From: Methanosphaera sp. rholeuAM130 | Lineage (GTDB): Archaea > Methanobacteriota > Methanobacteria > Methanobacteriales > Methanobacteriaceae | Assembly: GCA_003266065.1 (NCBI GenBank) | Contig: MUZY01000136.1 | Span: 1 to 24,398 of the forward strand | DNA: 24,398 bases | Direction of reading: 5' to 3' | In this document: piece after piece, positions 24,304 to 24,398 of the stretch | Layout of the letters: each line of letters begins with the position of its first letter | How positions within the stretch are numbered: the first letter of the stretch is position 1 | Translations under genes and position numbers: made by a program | The notes under the pieces: generated by a model | The model's database searches: none | What the model saw: only the letters and a program-made list of their open reading frames with translations | Told to the model about the DNA's origin: nothing

Positions 24304-24398
24304 ATGATTCAAATATTAGGTTTATCTGATCCTTGGATTATCGGCGGATACCTTGGTTGTGTAATAATAACAATAATATGTGTACTTTATGGTATAAT
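24304..24398 (+). CDS. symporter small accessory protein (partial, cut by window end)
   Basis: The first 31 residues of a small protein cut off by the window edge. It starts MIQILGLSDPWIIGGYLGC and continues into a hydrophobic helix ending VLYGI. LG-x-DPW followed by one TM helix is what I recall for the small proteins encoded directly after SSS symporters in archaea and bacteria. ATG 24304 lies 2 nt after the symporter stop, with GGTGA (24293-24297) 6 nt upstream. An in-frame ATG at 24298 overlaps that stop and is an alternative. It probably helps the transporter fold, assemble or function. Confidence 0.65.
   Translation, partial: MIQILGLSDPWIIGGYLGCVIITIICVLYGI

Noticed and set aside
1..24398. 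tRNA/rRNA genes, CRISPR arrays and insertion sequences
   Set aside because: Intergenic stretches were read for a T-arm (GGTTCRAATCC), regularly spaced repeats and transposase-like frames; none was seen.

Overview
The window looks like the chromosome of an AT-rich methanogenic archaeon of the order Methanobacteriales. It is most like Methanosphaera, but that genus is a judgement from composition and gene content, not a database match. The evidence is an archaeal HMf-type histone, an F420-dependent methylene-H4MPT dehydrogenase (Mtd), a CfbB/CbiA-type a,c-diamide synthase, an archaeal LeuS, Get3, NucS and a ThiI without a rhodanese domain. Shine-Dalgarno sites match AGGAGGTGAT and intergenic DNA is very AT-rich.

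Layout. From 1 to 6400 there are leuS and nadE on the minus strand, get3 on the plus strand and a single histone gene. From 6480 to 10380 there is a cell-envelope-looking block: a GT-B-type sugar enzyme and a polytopic polymerase-like membrane protein on the minus strand, diverging from a Wzx/SpoVB-type flippase on the plus strand. The flippase is followed 25 nt later by hisB, which ends in a hairpin plus U-tract terminator. From 11130 to 13380 a minus-strand cfbB-mtd pair joins tetrapyrrole cofactor synthesis (probably coenzyme F430) to the methanogenic C1 pathway. From 13540 to 15840 a VWA/CoxE-like protein is tightly followed by thiI. From 15900 to 17680 a four-TM membrane protein is translationally coupled to a GMC-type flavoprotein carrying a 4Fe-4S motif. 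From 17880 to 19340 nucS converges, with only 7 nt between stops, on a ferredoxin / TIR-like (MTH538 family) operon. From 19400 to 20950 a nitrilase-family amidase converges on a HEAT-repeat protein, with a shared terminator-like hairpin. From 20950 to the end, a long leader with two hairpins precedes an AraC-family regulator, which is unusual in an archaeon. It is followed by a sodium:solute symporter and the start of a small symporter accessory protein cut by the window edge.

Most of the window is core metabolism and information processing. The parts that deserve a second look are the envelope block, the ferredoxin-TIR pair, the FeS-GMC/membrane pair, the AraC-symporter module with its structured leader, and the odd start of nucS. 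I found no tRNA or rRNA genes, CRISPR arrays or insertion sequences. Domain names are given from recognised motifs; no database search was run.
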